Source: Idiomarina sp.
Lineage (GTDB): Bacteria; Pseudomonadota; Gammaproteobacteria; Enterobacterales; Alteromonadaceae
Length of the DNA stretch: 64,000 nucleotides
Reading direction: 5' to 3'
NCBI GenBank assembly: GCA_022565355.1
Contig: JAIUMU010000004.1
Location: forward strand, 124,001-188,000
Shown here: piece by piece, positions 28,214 to 36,609 of the stretch
How the letters are laid out: every line of letters starts with the position of its first letter
Numbering within the stretch: the stretch's first letter is position 1
The notes under the pieces: model-generated
Databases searched by the model: none
Told to the model about the DNA's origin: nothing
Seen by the model: the letters and a program-made list of their open reading frames with translations, nothing else
Program-made: the position numbers and the translations under genes

Positions 28214-31200
28214 TGGAGCACTACACCCCAAAGTTTCAGGAAGAATACGCAGCCAAACTTCCCGCTATGGCGTTGTTAACGAATTTGGGGTGGGATTTTC
28301 TGCCACCGGCCGAAGCGTTGTTGTTACGTGGAGGTAAGCAAGATCAGGTGGTGCTGCGCCAGGTGCTGCGTGAGGTGCTTGCGAAGCGCACGTTTGTGCA
28401 TGCAGGTGAAAAGCATTTGCTTTCGAATAACGCTGTCGACAATATTATTTCGCAACTTTGCTCGCCAGCACTAAACGAAGGGCTGCGCCACGCCAACGAA
28501 AAAATTTATAATCACCTGCTGTATGGCATGTCGGTTACGGAGTTCGTGAATGGCAAGAAAGTAAGCCCGACCATTCAGCTAATTGATTGGCATGAGTTGG
28601 ATAATAACGTTTTTCAATTTACCGAAGAGTATTCGGTAACACGTGCTAATGGCTTAGACTCGCGCCGGCCTGATATCGTATGTTTTGTGAATGGCCTCCC
28701 CTTAGTGGTGATTGAAGCGAAGCGACCTGATGGAAACGCACAAAAAGGCCCTACGGTTACTGAAGGTATTTCCCAAAGCTTGCGTAACCAACGCCCAGAT
28801 GAAGTTCCTCACTTATTTGCGTATGCGCAGTTGTTGCTATCAATTAACGGCACTGAAGGGCGTTACGGTACCGTGGAAACGCCAGAGAAGTTTTGGGCCG
28901 CGTGGACCGAAGAAGATATTAACGATGCACACATGCTGGCGCTTAAAAATACGCAGCGTACTCAAGTGCAAATCGAACAGTTGTTCGAGCACCGCCATCC
29001 GCGCGACCTAGATTGGTATAAGAACCTACTTGCTGGTGGCGACTTAATGTTGAGTGGCCAAGATCGCTTAATGATTAGCTTACTCTCGCGCGACCGACTT
29101 TTCGACATGGTGCGCTATTTCACTATCTTCGATAAGAAAATAGGGAAAATTGTTGGGCGTTATCAACAGGTATTCGGGATTAAACGCTTGATTGAGCGCA
29201 TTCAAAAACGCAAGAAAGACGGTGGCCGCGAAGGCGGTGTGATTTGGCATACCACAGGCTCAGGTAAGTCTTTTACCATGGTGTTTTTATCCAAAGCTTT
29301 AATTCTTCAAGAAGAGCTAAAGCAGTGTCGGGTGATTGTGGTTACTGATCGTGTGGATCTAGAAAACCAACTCTCGGAAACTTTTGCATCAGGTGGAGAG
29401 TTGGCGAGTAAAAAAGACCGTGAATCGGCGATGGCGACCTCAGGAAAACGTTTGGCTCAGCAGATAGGTAAAGGGCATGAGCGTATCGTGTTTACGCTCA
29501 TCCAAAAATTCAATTCAGCGACCAAGTTGAAAGAATGCTACAACCCAAGTGCCGATATTATTGTGCTGATTGATGAAGGCCATCGCAGCCAAGGTGGAGA
29601 AAATAGCATTCGCATGGAGCAAGCGCTTCCAAAAGCCGCATTCGTCGCCTTTACGGGGACACCATTGCTGAAAAATGATAAAACCACCAACAAATTCGGG
29701 CCTATTGTGCATGCTTACACCATGCAACGGGCTGTTGAAGATAAAACTGTTACGCCGCTTTTGTATGAAGAGCGAGTTCCTGATCTAGATGTAAGTGAGC
29801 GAGCTATTGATGCGTGGTTTGAGCGGATAACGGAAGGCTTGAGCGATGAGCAGAAAGCTGATCTTAAGAAGAAATTTGCTAAGCGTGGGCAAGTTTACGG
29901 CGCCGATGACCGTATTCGCTTGATTGCTTATGACATTGCCACTCACTTTGATAAGAACATTGGTGAAACGCTGAAAGGCCAACTTTGCTGTGATAGCCGA
30001 GCCTCTGCGATTAAATACAAGCGCTACCTCGATGAGGTGGGTTTATTCGAATCAGCTGTGGTGATGAGCTCACCGGATACCCGAGAGGGCAATACGGAAG
30101 TAGATGAAGAGAGTGCACCAGAGATTACAAAGTGGTGGAAAGAGACGGTTGGCGGTAATGATGAGCAAACTTACACTAAGCATTTAATCGAGCGTTTTGC
30201 TAATGATCCAAAGCTCAAGATCTTAATTGTAGTGGATAAGCTACTGACGGGTTTTGATGAGCCGCGTAACGCGGTGCTGTATATCGATAAGCCGTTAAAA
30301 GGCCATAATCTGATTCAAGCTATTGCGCGAGTAAATCGTTTGCACCCCGACAAGCAATTTGGGCTGTTGATTGACTATCGCGGTATCTTGGCCGAGCTTG
30401 ATACAACCATAAAAGATTACCAAGACTTAGCCTCACGTACTCAGGGTGGCTACGACATCAATGACATTGATGGTTTGTATCAACAAATGAGTACGGAATA
30501 CAAACGCTTGCCGCAGCTATATAAACAACTGTGGAGCATTTTTGCTGGTGTTAAGAACAAATCAGATATTGAAGCATTAAAACACGTTCTTGTACCTCGC
30601 ATGGAAGAGCGAAACGGTGAGTTCGTGGATGTGAACCTTAAGGTTCGAGAAGATTTTTATGAGGCATTAACGAGCTTCGCCAGCTGCTTGAAAGTGGCGT
30701 TGCAATCGAAAACTTTTTTTGATGATACGAGCTTTAGCAATCAAGATCGTGCGAAATACAAAGAAACCGTTAAACAGCTATCGAGCCTTCGCCAAGTTGT
30801 GCAGCAAGATTCGGGTGAAAAGATAAGTTATGACAAGTACGCAGCTGAAGTGAAAAAGCTCCTTGATAAGCATGTGATGGGAGTGAGCGTGCGAGATTCT
30901 GAGGGGGTTTATGAAGTTGGGAAAATGGGTAAGCATGATAACCCGGAAGAGTGGACCGAAGATAAAACGCGTAATGAAACGGATATTATTAAAACACGGG
31001 TTACTAAGGCTATAGAGCAAGAGCTCCGAGATGATCCATACGCACAAGAAGCCTTTTCTAAGCTTCTACGCCAAGCCATTGCAGAAGCTGAAAAGCTCTT
31101 TGACCATCCACTGAAGCAATTTATGCTTTTTCATGAATTTGAAGCGCAGGTTAAAGCACGCCGATTAGATGATATGCCTGAGGTGTTTGCGACCAACAAG

Positions 31201-31494
31201 CATGCGCAAGGTTACTATGGGGTTTTTAAACAGAACCTACCTGAAGCCTTTGCCATGATGGATGAACAATCACAGGAAAAATGGACTGGCCTTGCTTTTA
31301 AAGTAGATGAAATAGTTAGCCAATCGGTTTCTGAGAACTCGATAAATCCACGAAACATTGAAGCCGACATCCGCAAACGCTTACTTCCTCTGATTTTTAC
31401 CGAGTGTAAAAGCTTAGGTGGTGGCATTGACCAAGCGAAACGCATTGTGGAGTCGGTGGTTCAGATTGTTCGTGTTGGCCGGTTGGAAGCTTAA
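28213..31494 (+). CDS. hsdR: type I restriction enzyme, R subunit
   Basis: HsdR is the translocase and nuclease of the type I complex. The 1093-residue protein has, in order, a PD-(D/E)XK nuclease with DIVCF and VIEAKRP (Glu168, Lys170), Walker A TTGSGKS (about 347-353), the DEAD-like box LIDEGHRSQ, helicase motif III FTGTPLL, and the C-terminal helicase block with LLTGFDEPR and QAIARVNRLHP. A long helical C-terminal domain contacts HsdM/HsdS. It is separated from hsdMS by mcrBC and a terminator. It is followed within 2 bases by the metallopeptidase gene. Confidence 0.95.
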   Translation: MEHYTPKFQEEYAAKLPAMALLTNLGWDFLPPAEALLLRGGKQDQVVLRQVLREVLAKRTFVHAGEKHLLSNNAVDNIISQLCSPALNEGLRHANEKIYNHLLYGMSVTEFVNGKKVSPTIQLIDWHELDNNVFQFTEEYSVTRANGLDSRRPDIVCFVNGLPLVVIEAKRPDGNAQKGPTVTEGISQSLRNQRPDEVPHLFAYAQLLLSINGTEGRYGTVETPEKFWAAWTEEDINDAHMLALKNTQRTQVQIEQLFEHRHPRDLDWYKNLLAGGDLMLSGQDRLMISLLSRDRLFDMVRYFTIFDKKIGKIVGRYQQVFGIKRLIERIQKRKKDGGREGGVIWHTTGSGKSFTMVFLSKALILQEELKQCRVIVVTDRVDLENQLSETFASGGELASKKDRESAMATSGKRLAQQIGKGHERIVFTLIQKFNSATKLKECYNPSADIIVLIDEGHRSQGGENSIRMEQALPKAAFVAFTGTPLLKNDKTTNKFGPIVHAYTMQRAVEDKTVTPLLYEERVPDLDVSERAIDAWFERITEGLSDEQKADLKKKFAKRGQVYGADDRIRLIAYDIATHFDKNIGETLKGQLCCDSRASAIKYKRYLDEVGLFESAVVMSSPDTREGNTEVDEESAPEITKWWKETVGGNDEQTYTKHLIERFANDPKLKILIVVDKLLTGFDEPRNAVLYIDKPLKGHNLIQAIARVNRLHPDKQFGLLIDYRGILAELDTTIKDYQDLASRTQGGYDINDIDGLYQQMSTEYKRLPQLYKQLWSIFAGVKNKSDIEALKHVLVPRMEERNGEFVDVNLKVREDFYEALTSFASCLKVALQSKTFFDDTSFSNQDRAKYKETVKQLSSLRQVVQQDSGEKISYDKYAAEVKKLLDKHVMGVSVRDSEGVYEVGKMGKHDNPEEWTEDKTRNETDIIKTRVTKAIEQELRDDPYAQEAFSKLLRQAIAEAEKLFDHPLKQFMLFHEFEAQVKARRLDDMPEVFATNKHAQGYYGVFKQNLPEAFAMMDEQSQEKWTGLAFKVDEIVSQSVSENSINPRNIEADIRKRLLPLIFTECKSLGGGIDQAKRIVESVVQIVRVGRLEA

Positions 31495-31496
31495 CG

Positions 31497-32231
31497 ATGA
31501 ATGTTGCTATTCAAGGTTTTCATTATGGGGATGAATGGATACCTTTTAGCCGCCGAGACACCAAAAGTGTAGCGAACAAAGTAACTATTAAGGTGAAACC
31601 AGATTGCACCGTGCATGTTTCGGCACCCGTGAGCGCTTCGGACATAGAAGTGTTAGCCGCCGTGCGTAAACGTGGGCGTTGGATTTATCAGCAGCTACGC
31701 GATTTTCGCCAGCAGCTTGAACACATCACACCTAGAAAATATGTAAGTGGTGAAAGCCACTGCTATCTTGGTAAGCAATACATGTTAAAAGTTGAGGTGA
31801 ATGCTAACGCGCCTCGTTCGGCGAAGCTGCTTCGGGGTTATATCCATGTCAGTATTCGAGAAAATCAACCTGAGCGAATAAAGCTCGCACTAGAAGAGTT
31901 TTATAAAGTGCGCGCTAAAGAGGTGTTCCAAAAACGTCTAGATGCTGTTTTAGAGCAAGCGCTTTGGGTAGAGAACCGGCCACCTATCAGAGTACTCACT
32001 ATGCAAACTCAATGGGGAAGTTGCTCACCGAATGGACGCATTACTCTAAATCCACTTTTAGTAAAAGCACCGCGAGAATGCATCGATTACGTGATATTGC
32101 ACGAACTTTGCCATATTGCGGAGCACAACCACAGTGAACGGTTTTATCGATTGATGAGCCAAGTGATGCCGAATTGGGAGAAGGTGAAGCTGCGACTAGA
32201 TCAGATGGCTGGGCGGATTTTTAATGCTTGA
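31497..32231 (+). CDS. YgjP-like metallopeptidase
   Basis: The 244-residue protein has TQWGSCSPNGRITLNPLL followed by YVILHELCHIAEHNHSERF: the HExxH zinc motif plus a downstream histidine, as in the YgjP/DUF45 (SprT-like) family. Genes of this family very often follow hsdR. The role is not established; protein turnover of the R subunit or of cross-linked protein is a guess. It starts two bases after the hsdR stop, so the NYN-hsdR-peptidase trio is one transcript. Confidence 0.88.
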   Translation: MNVAIQGFHYGDEWIPFSRRDTKSVANKVTIKVKPDCTVHVSAPVSASDIEVLAAVRKRGRWIYQQLRDFRQQLEHITPRKYVSGESHCYLGKQYMLKVEVNANAPRSAKLLRGYIHVSIRENQPERIKLALEEFYKVRAKEVFQKRLDAVLEQALWVENRPPIRVLTMQTQWGSCSPNGRITLNPLLVKAPRECIDYVILHELCHIAEHNHSERFYRLMSQVMPNWEKVKLRLDQMAGRIFNA

Positions 32232-32261
32232 TAATATGAGTATGAATTCGACATGAATAGG

Positions 32262-32293
32262 ACAAGGTTTTCTAGAATATCTAGGAACCTTGT
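32262..32293. repeat. inverted repeat after the restriction operon
   Basis: ACAAGGTT (32262-32269) is complementary to AACCTTGT (32286-32293), with an inner CTAG/CTAG pairing. There is no T tract, so it is a weak terminator candidate. The rest of 32232-32522 (290 bases) has no gene I can support. Confidence 0.45.
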
Positions 32294-32522
32294 TGCCGTC
32301 TGGAAATAGATAAAGTAAGTTGGTTAATAGTAAAGCGCACGCCGATGGAGTTTTGGCAAAGCGAAGGTAGCTGCTGAAGTTTAATAACAGCACCTGCAAA
32401 TGAGCCCGCTCAGTTTGTATCCTCAAGGACGAGCCCTCCTCAAAATCGTTTTCGCTCATTACACCTAGTCATTTCCTTAAGGCCACGCCTTCTATTTAAA
32501 TGTAAGAAGCTAAAGGATAGCT

Positions 32523-33137
32523 ATGAGCAAGACCTCTAAAATATTGCAGTTCGGAAGCGTCTTATTTGGATTTGTGCTGTTCTTTGGAACCGGCTATCTT
32601 CTTTGGCTTGTTGCAGCTCGATTATTAACGTTTTTGGAGAGTGCTAACCCATCAATATCGGCTGCTATTGTCGGGGCGATGGCGACTGTTCTGGTGGGTG
32701 TTGGTGGCGCGCTATACACTCAATCTCAGATAAAGAAGCGAGAGATTGAAGAGGCACATAGAGCACGGAAAGTTGAAATATATAAAGATTTTTTGGATAT
32801 AGCCGTCCGTATGATGGCCGAAGGCAACGAAAATGTTTCGCTCAAACCGCCTTCACAGTAAGAAATCGTCGATTTTTTTGTGGATTTTAAAACGAACTTA
32901 GTTCTATGGGGTTCCCCCAAGGTAATTAATGCCCAGTTAAACTTTCAAAAGGTTTCTTCTGAGGACGGTCACGTACTGAAAGCCGTTGACCAACTGTACA
33001 AGGCCATTCGAGAAGATATTGGACTTAGCAATCGAGGTCTGGATAGGCATCAACTGGTTAAGATGTATCTTAGCAATCCAGATGAAATGGACGAAATGAG
33101 TGCTTCTAACAAAGCATTGCAGCGAACAAGCCGCTGA
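32523..33137 (+). pseudogene. cassette membrane-protein gene with one in-frame stop
   Basis: The frame starting at 32523 (AAGGA upstream) codes two membrane helices (about residues 8-32 and 42-66), a charged coiled stretch KKREIEEAHRARKVEIYKDF, and then PPSQ, followed by TAA at 32859-32861. The same frame continues directly with EIVDFFVDFKTNLVLWG to the TGA at 33137 inside an attC. Continuity of sense on both sides shows a single nonsense change, probably from a Gln, Glu or Lys codon. The intact protein would be a membrane-anchored cytoplasmic protein of about 200 residues. The family is unrecognised. Confidence 0.7.
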
Positions 33138-33151
33138 ACGCGGCGTTATTT
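33104..33151 (+). other. attC site (short)
   Basis: TTCTAAC to GTTATTT, 48 bp. GCAGCG pairs with CGCTG and flanking TT/AA and GC/GC pairs close the hairpin, with unpaired bases on one arm. The preceding frame reads through it as NKALQRTSR, a tail seen where cassette frames run into attC sites. Confidence 0.75.
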
Positions 33152-33193
33152 CCGCCATGCTCCAAGAAAATTATATTTATAAGGAAACCGTTC

Positions 33194-35503
33194 ATGGAAA
33201 ATAAAGGTCCAGGGTTTTATGCATACGCCTCGTCACCTGCTGGAGTAGGCCAAACGATTGAGCAGGCTGTTTCTAGCTGTAATGCAGAGATTAATACATG
33301 GAAAGCGCTTGATATACCGGGGCACTTTATTTCTGAGAAGGTCTTAGAGAGTATCGATTCTTGTGGTTTTCTTGTAGCTGATATTTCAGTTCTGAATTTT
33401 AATGTCACGTATGAAATAGGCTATGCCATAGGCAAGGGAAAGCGTGTACTTCTGACGAAAAATAAGAGTATACAGGAAGGAAGGCCTTCAATACGAGAGG
33501 TGGGAATATTTGACACGCTTGGGTATAAGGAATATCAGAACTCTTCTGAGTTGAGTGGATTCCTTAATTCTGCAATTCCGTCCGATCCACTTAGCCTACC
33601 CAGTAAAATTAATATTAAATCGCCGGTATATTTGCTAGAGGGCATGCATAAGACCGATTGGTCGACTCGAATAGTCTCTCGGATAAAGAAAGCGCGTTAT
33701 TTGTTTAGATCTTTCGATCCTAATGAACATCCCAGATTGTCCGCAAATGATGCAATTAATCAAGTTGCACAATCCCACGGCATAGTCGTTCCACTGCTAT
33801 CCAGTACAGCGGTTGGCTTTAAAATTCACAATATGAGAGGAGCGTTCATTGCTGGTTTAGCTGATGGTATGTCTAAAGCGCTTTGTATTCTTCAGAATGG
33901 TGATGATCCAGTACCTATGGATTACCGTGACTTCGTTTCGATTTCATATCATCCGGATGACATAAATGAACACATAGCTAATTTCGCTGGAGAGGTGGCT
34001 GAAGCATTTCAGCAAGAAACAACTATTGTAGCCTCTAGTTCCGATACACTCCTTCAGTCTCTCGACTTAGGCTCGACCTCAGCAGAAAATGAGATGCGTA
34101 CGCTAGAAAGTTATTACTTAAAAACAGATCAGTTTCTCAAGTCCCTGAGAGGTGAAGCGAATATTGTTGTAGGACGAAAAGGTTCAGGTAAATCGGCAAT
34201 ATTTTTACAGGTAAGAGACAGAGAAAGAAATAAAAAAGGAAACATTGTTTTAGACCTTAAGCCCGATGGATATAAATTAATTAAATTTAAAGAATTAATA
34301 TTATCTTTTCTTGAAGAAGGTACATTCCAGCACACTATTATGGCTTTTTGGGAGTATGTTTTACTTTTAGAAATATGCTACAAAATTCTAGAAAAAGACC
34401 GAGAGCAGCACATACATGACCACACGTTATATGAACAATACCGCGCACTAGCTGACTTATATCACGCCGATGGGTATGAAACAGAAGGTGATTTTTCCGA
34501 GAGAATGAGCTCACTGATGGAAAAGATATCAACCGAATATAGGTCAAAGCATGGAGACAAGACTAACGTTCGCTTAAATGCATCCAATCTAACTGAAATG
34601 CTCTATCGCCACGATGTTAGAGAGTTATCTAAGCAAGTGATCGAATATATGGGTCAAAAAGAAGTTTGCTGGCTTCTTTTTGACAATATTGATAAAGGCT
34701 GGCCGACCTCAGGTCTTGAGCATGAAGATCTATTGATAATTCGCGCGCTAATTGATGCAACCAAAAAGATCGAGCGACAGTTTGGAAGATCAAATGTTGT
34801 TGTAAATACAATACTCTTTTTAAGAAACGATGTTTATGAATTGCTTGTTAAGGAAACATCAGATCGAGGAAAGGAGGCCAGTGTTCTTCTGGATTGGACT
34901 GATCCAGATTTGTTGAGAGAGTTGGTCCGTTTAAGAATTGTATCCAACAACATTAATGGAGATGATACATTTAGTTCGTTATGGTCAAAGATTTGTATTA
35001 GCCACTATTCAGGAGAGGAAAGTTCGCAGTATCTTATTGAGAGATCTTTGATGAGGCCGAGATTTCTACTAAATCTAATCAGTCAGTGCAAAAGTTTCGC
35101 AATTAATCTCAACCATGATCGTATTCTCGATGAAGATATTGAAAAAGGGCTAACTGCATATTCTACGGACCTTTTGACTGATATCGGCTATGAAATACAT
35201 GACGTAGAGAATAATGTTGGCGACGTTCTCTATGCATTCATTGGAAGCAAGGCAGTTGTTAAGAAAGGTGAGATATACTCGGTTTTAGCTGAATATGGCG
35301 TTGACGAGCAATTCTTTGATAAGATTTTCGAACTATTACTGTGGTACGGATTTATTGGATTGAATATTGATGATGAGTATAAATATATTTATAACTTCAA
35401 TTACAATATGCAATTAATGGCCGGGATAATTAAGAAAAGAGGAGATATTGATTATTTGATAAATCCTGCATTTTGGCCCGGATTAATGATTGAAAAGGCA
35501 TAA
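33194..35503 (+). CDS. TIR/deoxyribosyltransferase-like protein fused to a P-loop ATPase
   Basis: A 769-residue cassette protein. Residues 1-115 hold VADISVLNFNVTYEIGYAIG and KGKRVLL, the conserved strand-loop-helix of nucleoside 2-deoxyribosyltransferase-like/TIR-like domains, many of which act on NAD or nucleotides. A second alpha/beta domain (about 150-280; GIVVPLLSSTAV, AFIAGLADGMSKALCIL) looks related. Then comes a P-loop ATPase: GRKGSGKS at 327-334, a probable Walker B LLFDNID near residue 497, and a helical C-terminal part. The ATPase wording resembles the Sll1717-type group. The layout suggests a sensor ATPase controlling a nucleotide-consuming effector, as in anti-phage abortive systems; this is inference. 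The gene is AT-rich compared with its chromosomal neighbours and fills a 2.4-kb cassette. Confidence 0.8.
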   Translation: MENKGPGFYAYASSPAGVGQTIEQAVSSCNAEINTWKALDIPGHFISEKVLESIDSCGFLVADISVLNFNVTYEIGYAIGKGKRVLLTKNKSIQEGRPSIREVGIFDTLGYKEYQNSSELSGFLNSAIPSDPLSLPSKINIKSPVYLLEGMHKTDWSTRIVSRIKKARYLFRSFDPNEHPRLSANDAINQVAQSHGIVVPLLSSTAVGFKIHNMRGAFIAGLADGMSKALCILQNGDDPVPMDYRDFVSISYHPDDINEHIANFAGEVAEAFQQETTIVASSSDTLLQSLDLGSTSAENEMRTLESYYLKTDQFLKSLRGEANIVVGRKGSGKSAIFLQVRDRERNKKGNIVLDLKPDGYKLIKFKELILSFLEEGTFQHTIMAFWEYVLLLEICYKILEKDREQHIHDHTLYEQYRALADLYHADGYETEGDFSERMSSLMEKISTEYRSKHGDKTNVRLNASNLTEMLYRHDVRELSKQVIEYMGQKEVCWLLFDNIDKGWPTSGLEHEDLLIIRALIDATKKIERQFGRSNVVVNTILFLRNDVYELLVKETSDRGKEASVLLDWTDPDLLRELVRLRIVSNNINGDDTFSSLWSKICISHYSGEESSQYLIERSLMRPRFLLNLISQCKSFAINLNHDRILDEDIEKGLTAYSTDLLTDIGYEIHDVENNVGDVLYAFIGSKAVVKKGEIYSVLAEYGVDEQFFDKIFELLLWYGFIGLNIDDEYKYIYNFNYNMQLMAGIIKKRGDIDYLINPAFWPGLMIEKA

Positions 35504-35547
35504 CAAGTTGCTGCGCTCTTAATTTTCCGGTGAGCAAGGCGTTAAGT
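35498..35547 (+). other. attC site (short)
   Basis: GCATAAC to GTTAAGT, 50 bp. TTGCT...GCTC in the left arm faces GAGCAA in the right arm. The stop codon of the upstream ATPase gene lies in its 5' core. Confidence 0.75.
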
Positions 35548-35608
35548 CCCAAAAACACGACGATCATCGACGCGTCTCACACACATCTAGCGAATTGAAA
35601 GGAATGCG

Positions 35609-35935
35609 ATGCCATCCAACAAAGTCAAGACGTATCAGAAGTCCCTAGATCAAGCGTTTGCTGCCGCCCAGAAAGCCGTCCGCGACCTCAGCTACAAAGT
35701 GGATTCGCTGGACAAGGCAAATGGCCTACTGAATTTCAAGACTGGAATGAGCTGGAAGTCTTGGGCGGGTCAAGAAATGTCCATCATGGTTATCGACAAT
35801 AGCGATGGCACCGTTGAAGTAAGTGTCACCGGACGCCGCAATCAGAGCGGGGTTGTGCTTCAGGTTTACGATTGGGGTGAAGCAAAGGGGATCGCAAAGA
35901 AGGTCTTCGCAAAGTTGGATCAGCATCTCCAATAA
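35609..35935 (+). CDS. cassette protein of unknown function, 108 residues
   Basis: No family recognised with confidence. AAAGGA lies before the ATG. The small soluble protein starts with a helix SLDQAFAAAQKAVRDL, followed by a beta-rich half with LLNFKTGMSWKSW, MSIMVIDNSDGTVEVSVTG, and a last helix AKKVFAKLDQHL. This alpha-beta-alpha pattern resembles small lipid- or ligand-binding domains of envelope proteins, but there is no signal peptide. It shares one cassette with the next gene, 25 bases downstream. Confidence 0.65.
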   Translation: MPSNKVKTYQKSLDQAFAAAQKAVRDLSYKVDSLDKANGLLNFKTGMSWKSWAGQEMSIMVIDNSDGTVEVSVTGRRNQSGVVLQVYDWGEAKGIAKKVFAKLDQHLQ

Positions 35936-35960
35936 ATCGACCTTAAACAGGAACAAACGC

Positions 35961-36470
35961 GTGAATGCTATTGATCGTTTCGAGCGCTGGTTTGGAAACT
36001 CCATCAAACAGCTTCAAGAGCTATCGACTAAGGACGGCGCGGCTGCCACCTTAATGATTTCGATTCCGCTCTACGAAAGGTTTGTGATCGCCAAGCTCAA
36101 ACAGGATGGAAATCCAGCTGACGAAGCAACTATGCGAGCCGAGATTGGAAGTGATTTGAACCTGGACAATGGGCATCGGCGAGTATTCTTGGAGATGTTT
36201 CGGAATGGCTTTACGCATCAAAGGATGGCTAAAGATGGAAAGGCTAAATGGATGGTCAGCCATGTGTTTGGTGCCACACCGGAATTCAAGACAATTGTTG
36301 GCGGTCAACACATCTGCCTTGACCCATGAAAGTTCTCGGCTCGAGTTCTCGACAAATTTCCAAGTGATCATCGGTTGATTACGGCGTCGGAAAGCTTGCC
36401 ACTTTCCAACATTTTCGTAATGCCACCGAGAATCGTATCGGATACCAGAACGACATCGGAAGAGGCCTAA
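35961..36470 (+). pseudogene. second gene of the cassette, one in-frame stop
   Basis: A GTG start at 35961 with ACAGGAAC upstream opens MNAIDRFERWFGNSI. The frame is broken by TGA at 36327-36329 after HICLDP and continues in the same frame as KFSARVLDKFPSDHRL to the TAA at 36468-36470 in the next attC. The stop most likely replaces a Trp codon (DPWKF). The intact protein would have about 169 residues, be mostly helical, and be of unknown function. Unless the stop is read through, only the first 122 residues are made. Confidence 0.7.
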
Positions 36471-36596
36471 CCAATCGGTGAACCGGTGTTGGCTCGCGTT
36501 TCGTGTTTTTTTAACGTCGTCGCCTTCGGTTACAATTTTTGGCGTGCCGACCTCGAATTAGTTGGTCCGCCAACCCGGTTACCTCAAACGTTAAGT
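36465..36596 (+). other. attC site (long)
   Basis: GCCTAAC to GTTAAGT, 132 bp, like the long VCR-type sites. GGTGAACCGGTGTTGG near the left pairs with CCAACCCGGTTACC near the right, with two unpaired bases. Confidence 0.8.
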
Positions 36597-36609
36597 TCTA
36601 GGGAGTTCC

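Noticed and set aside
32196-32459. 87-codon minus-strand reading frame downstream of the peptidase gene
   Set aside because: No ribosome-binding site, no recognisable motif, and it covers the inverted repeat; likely non-coding.
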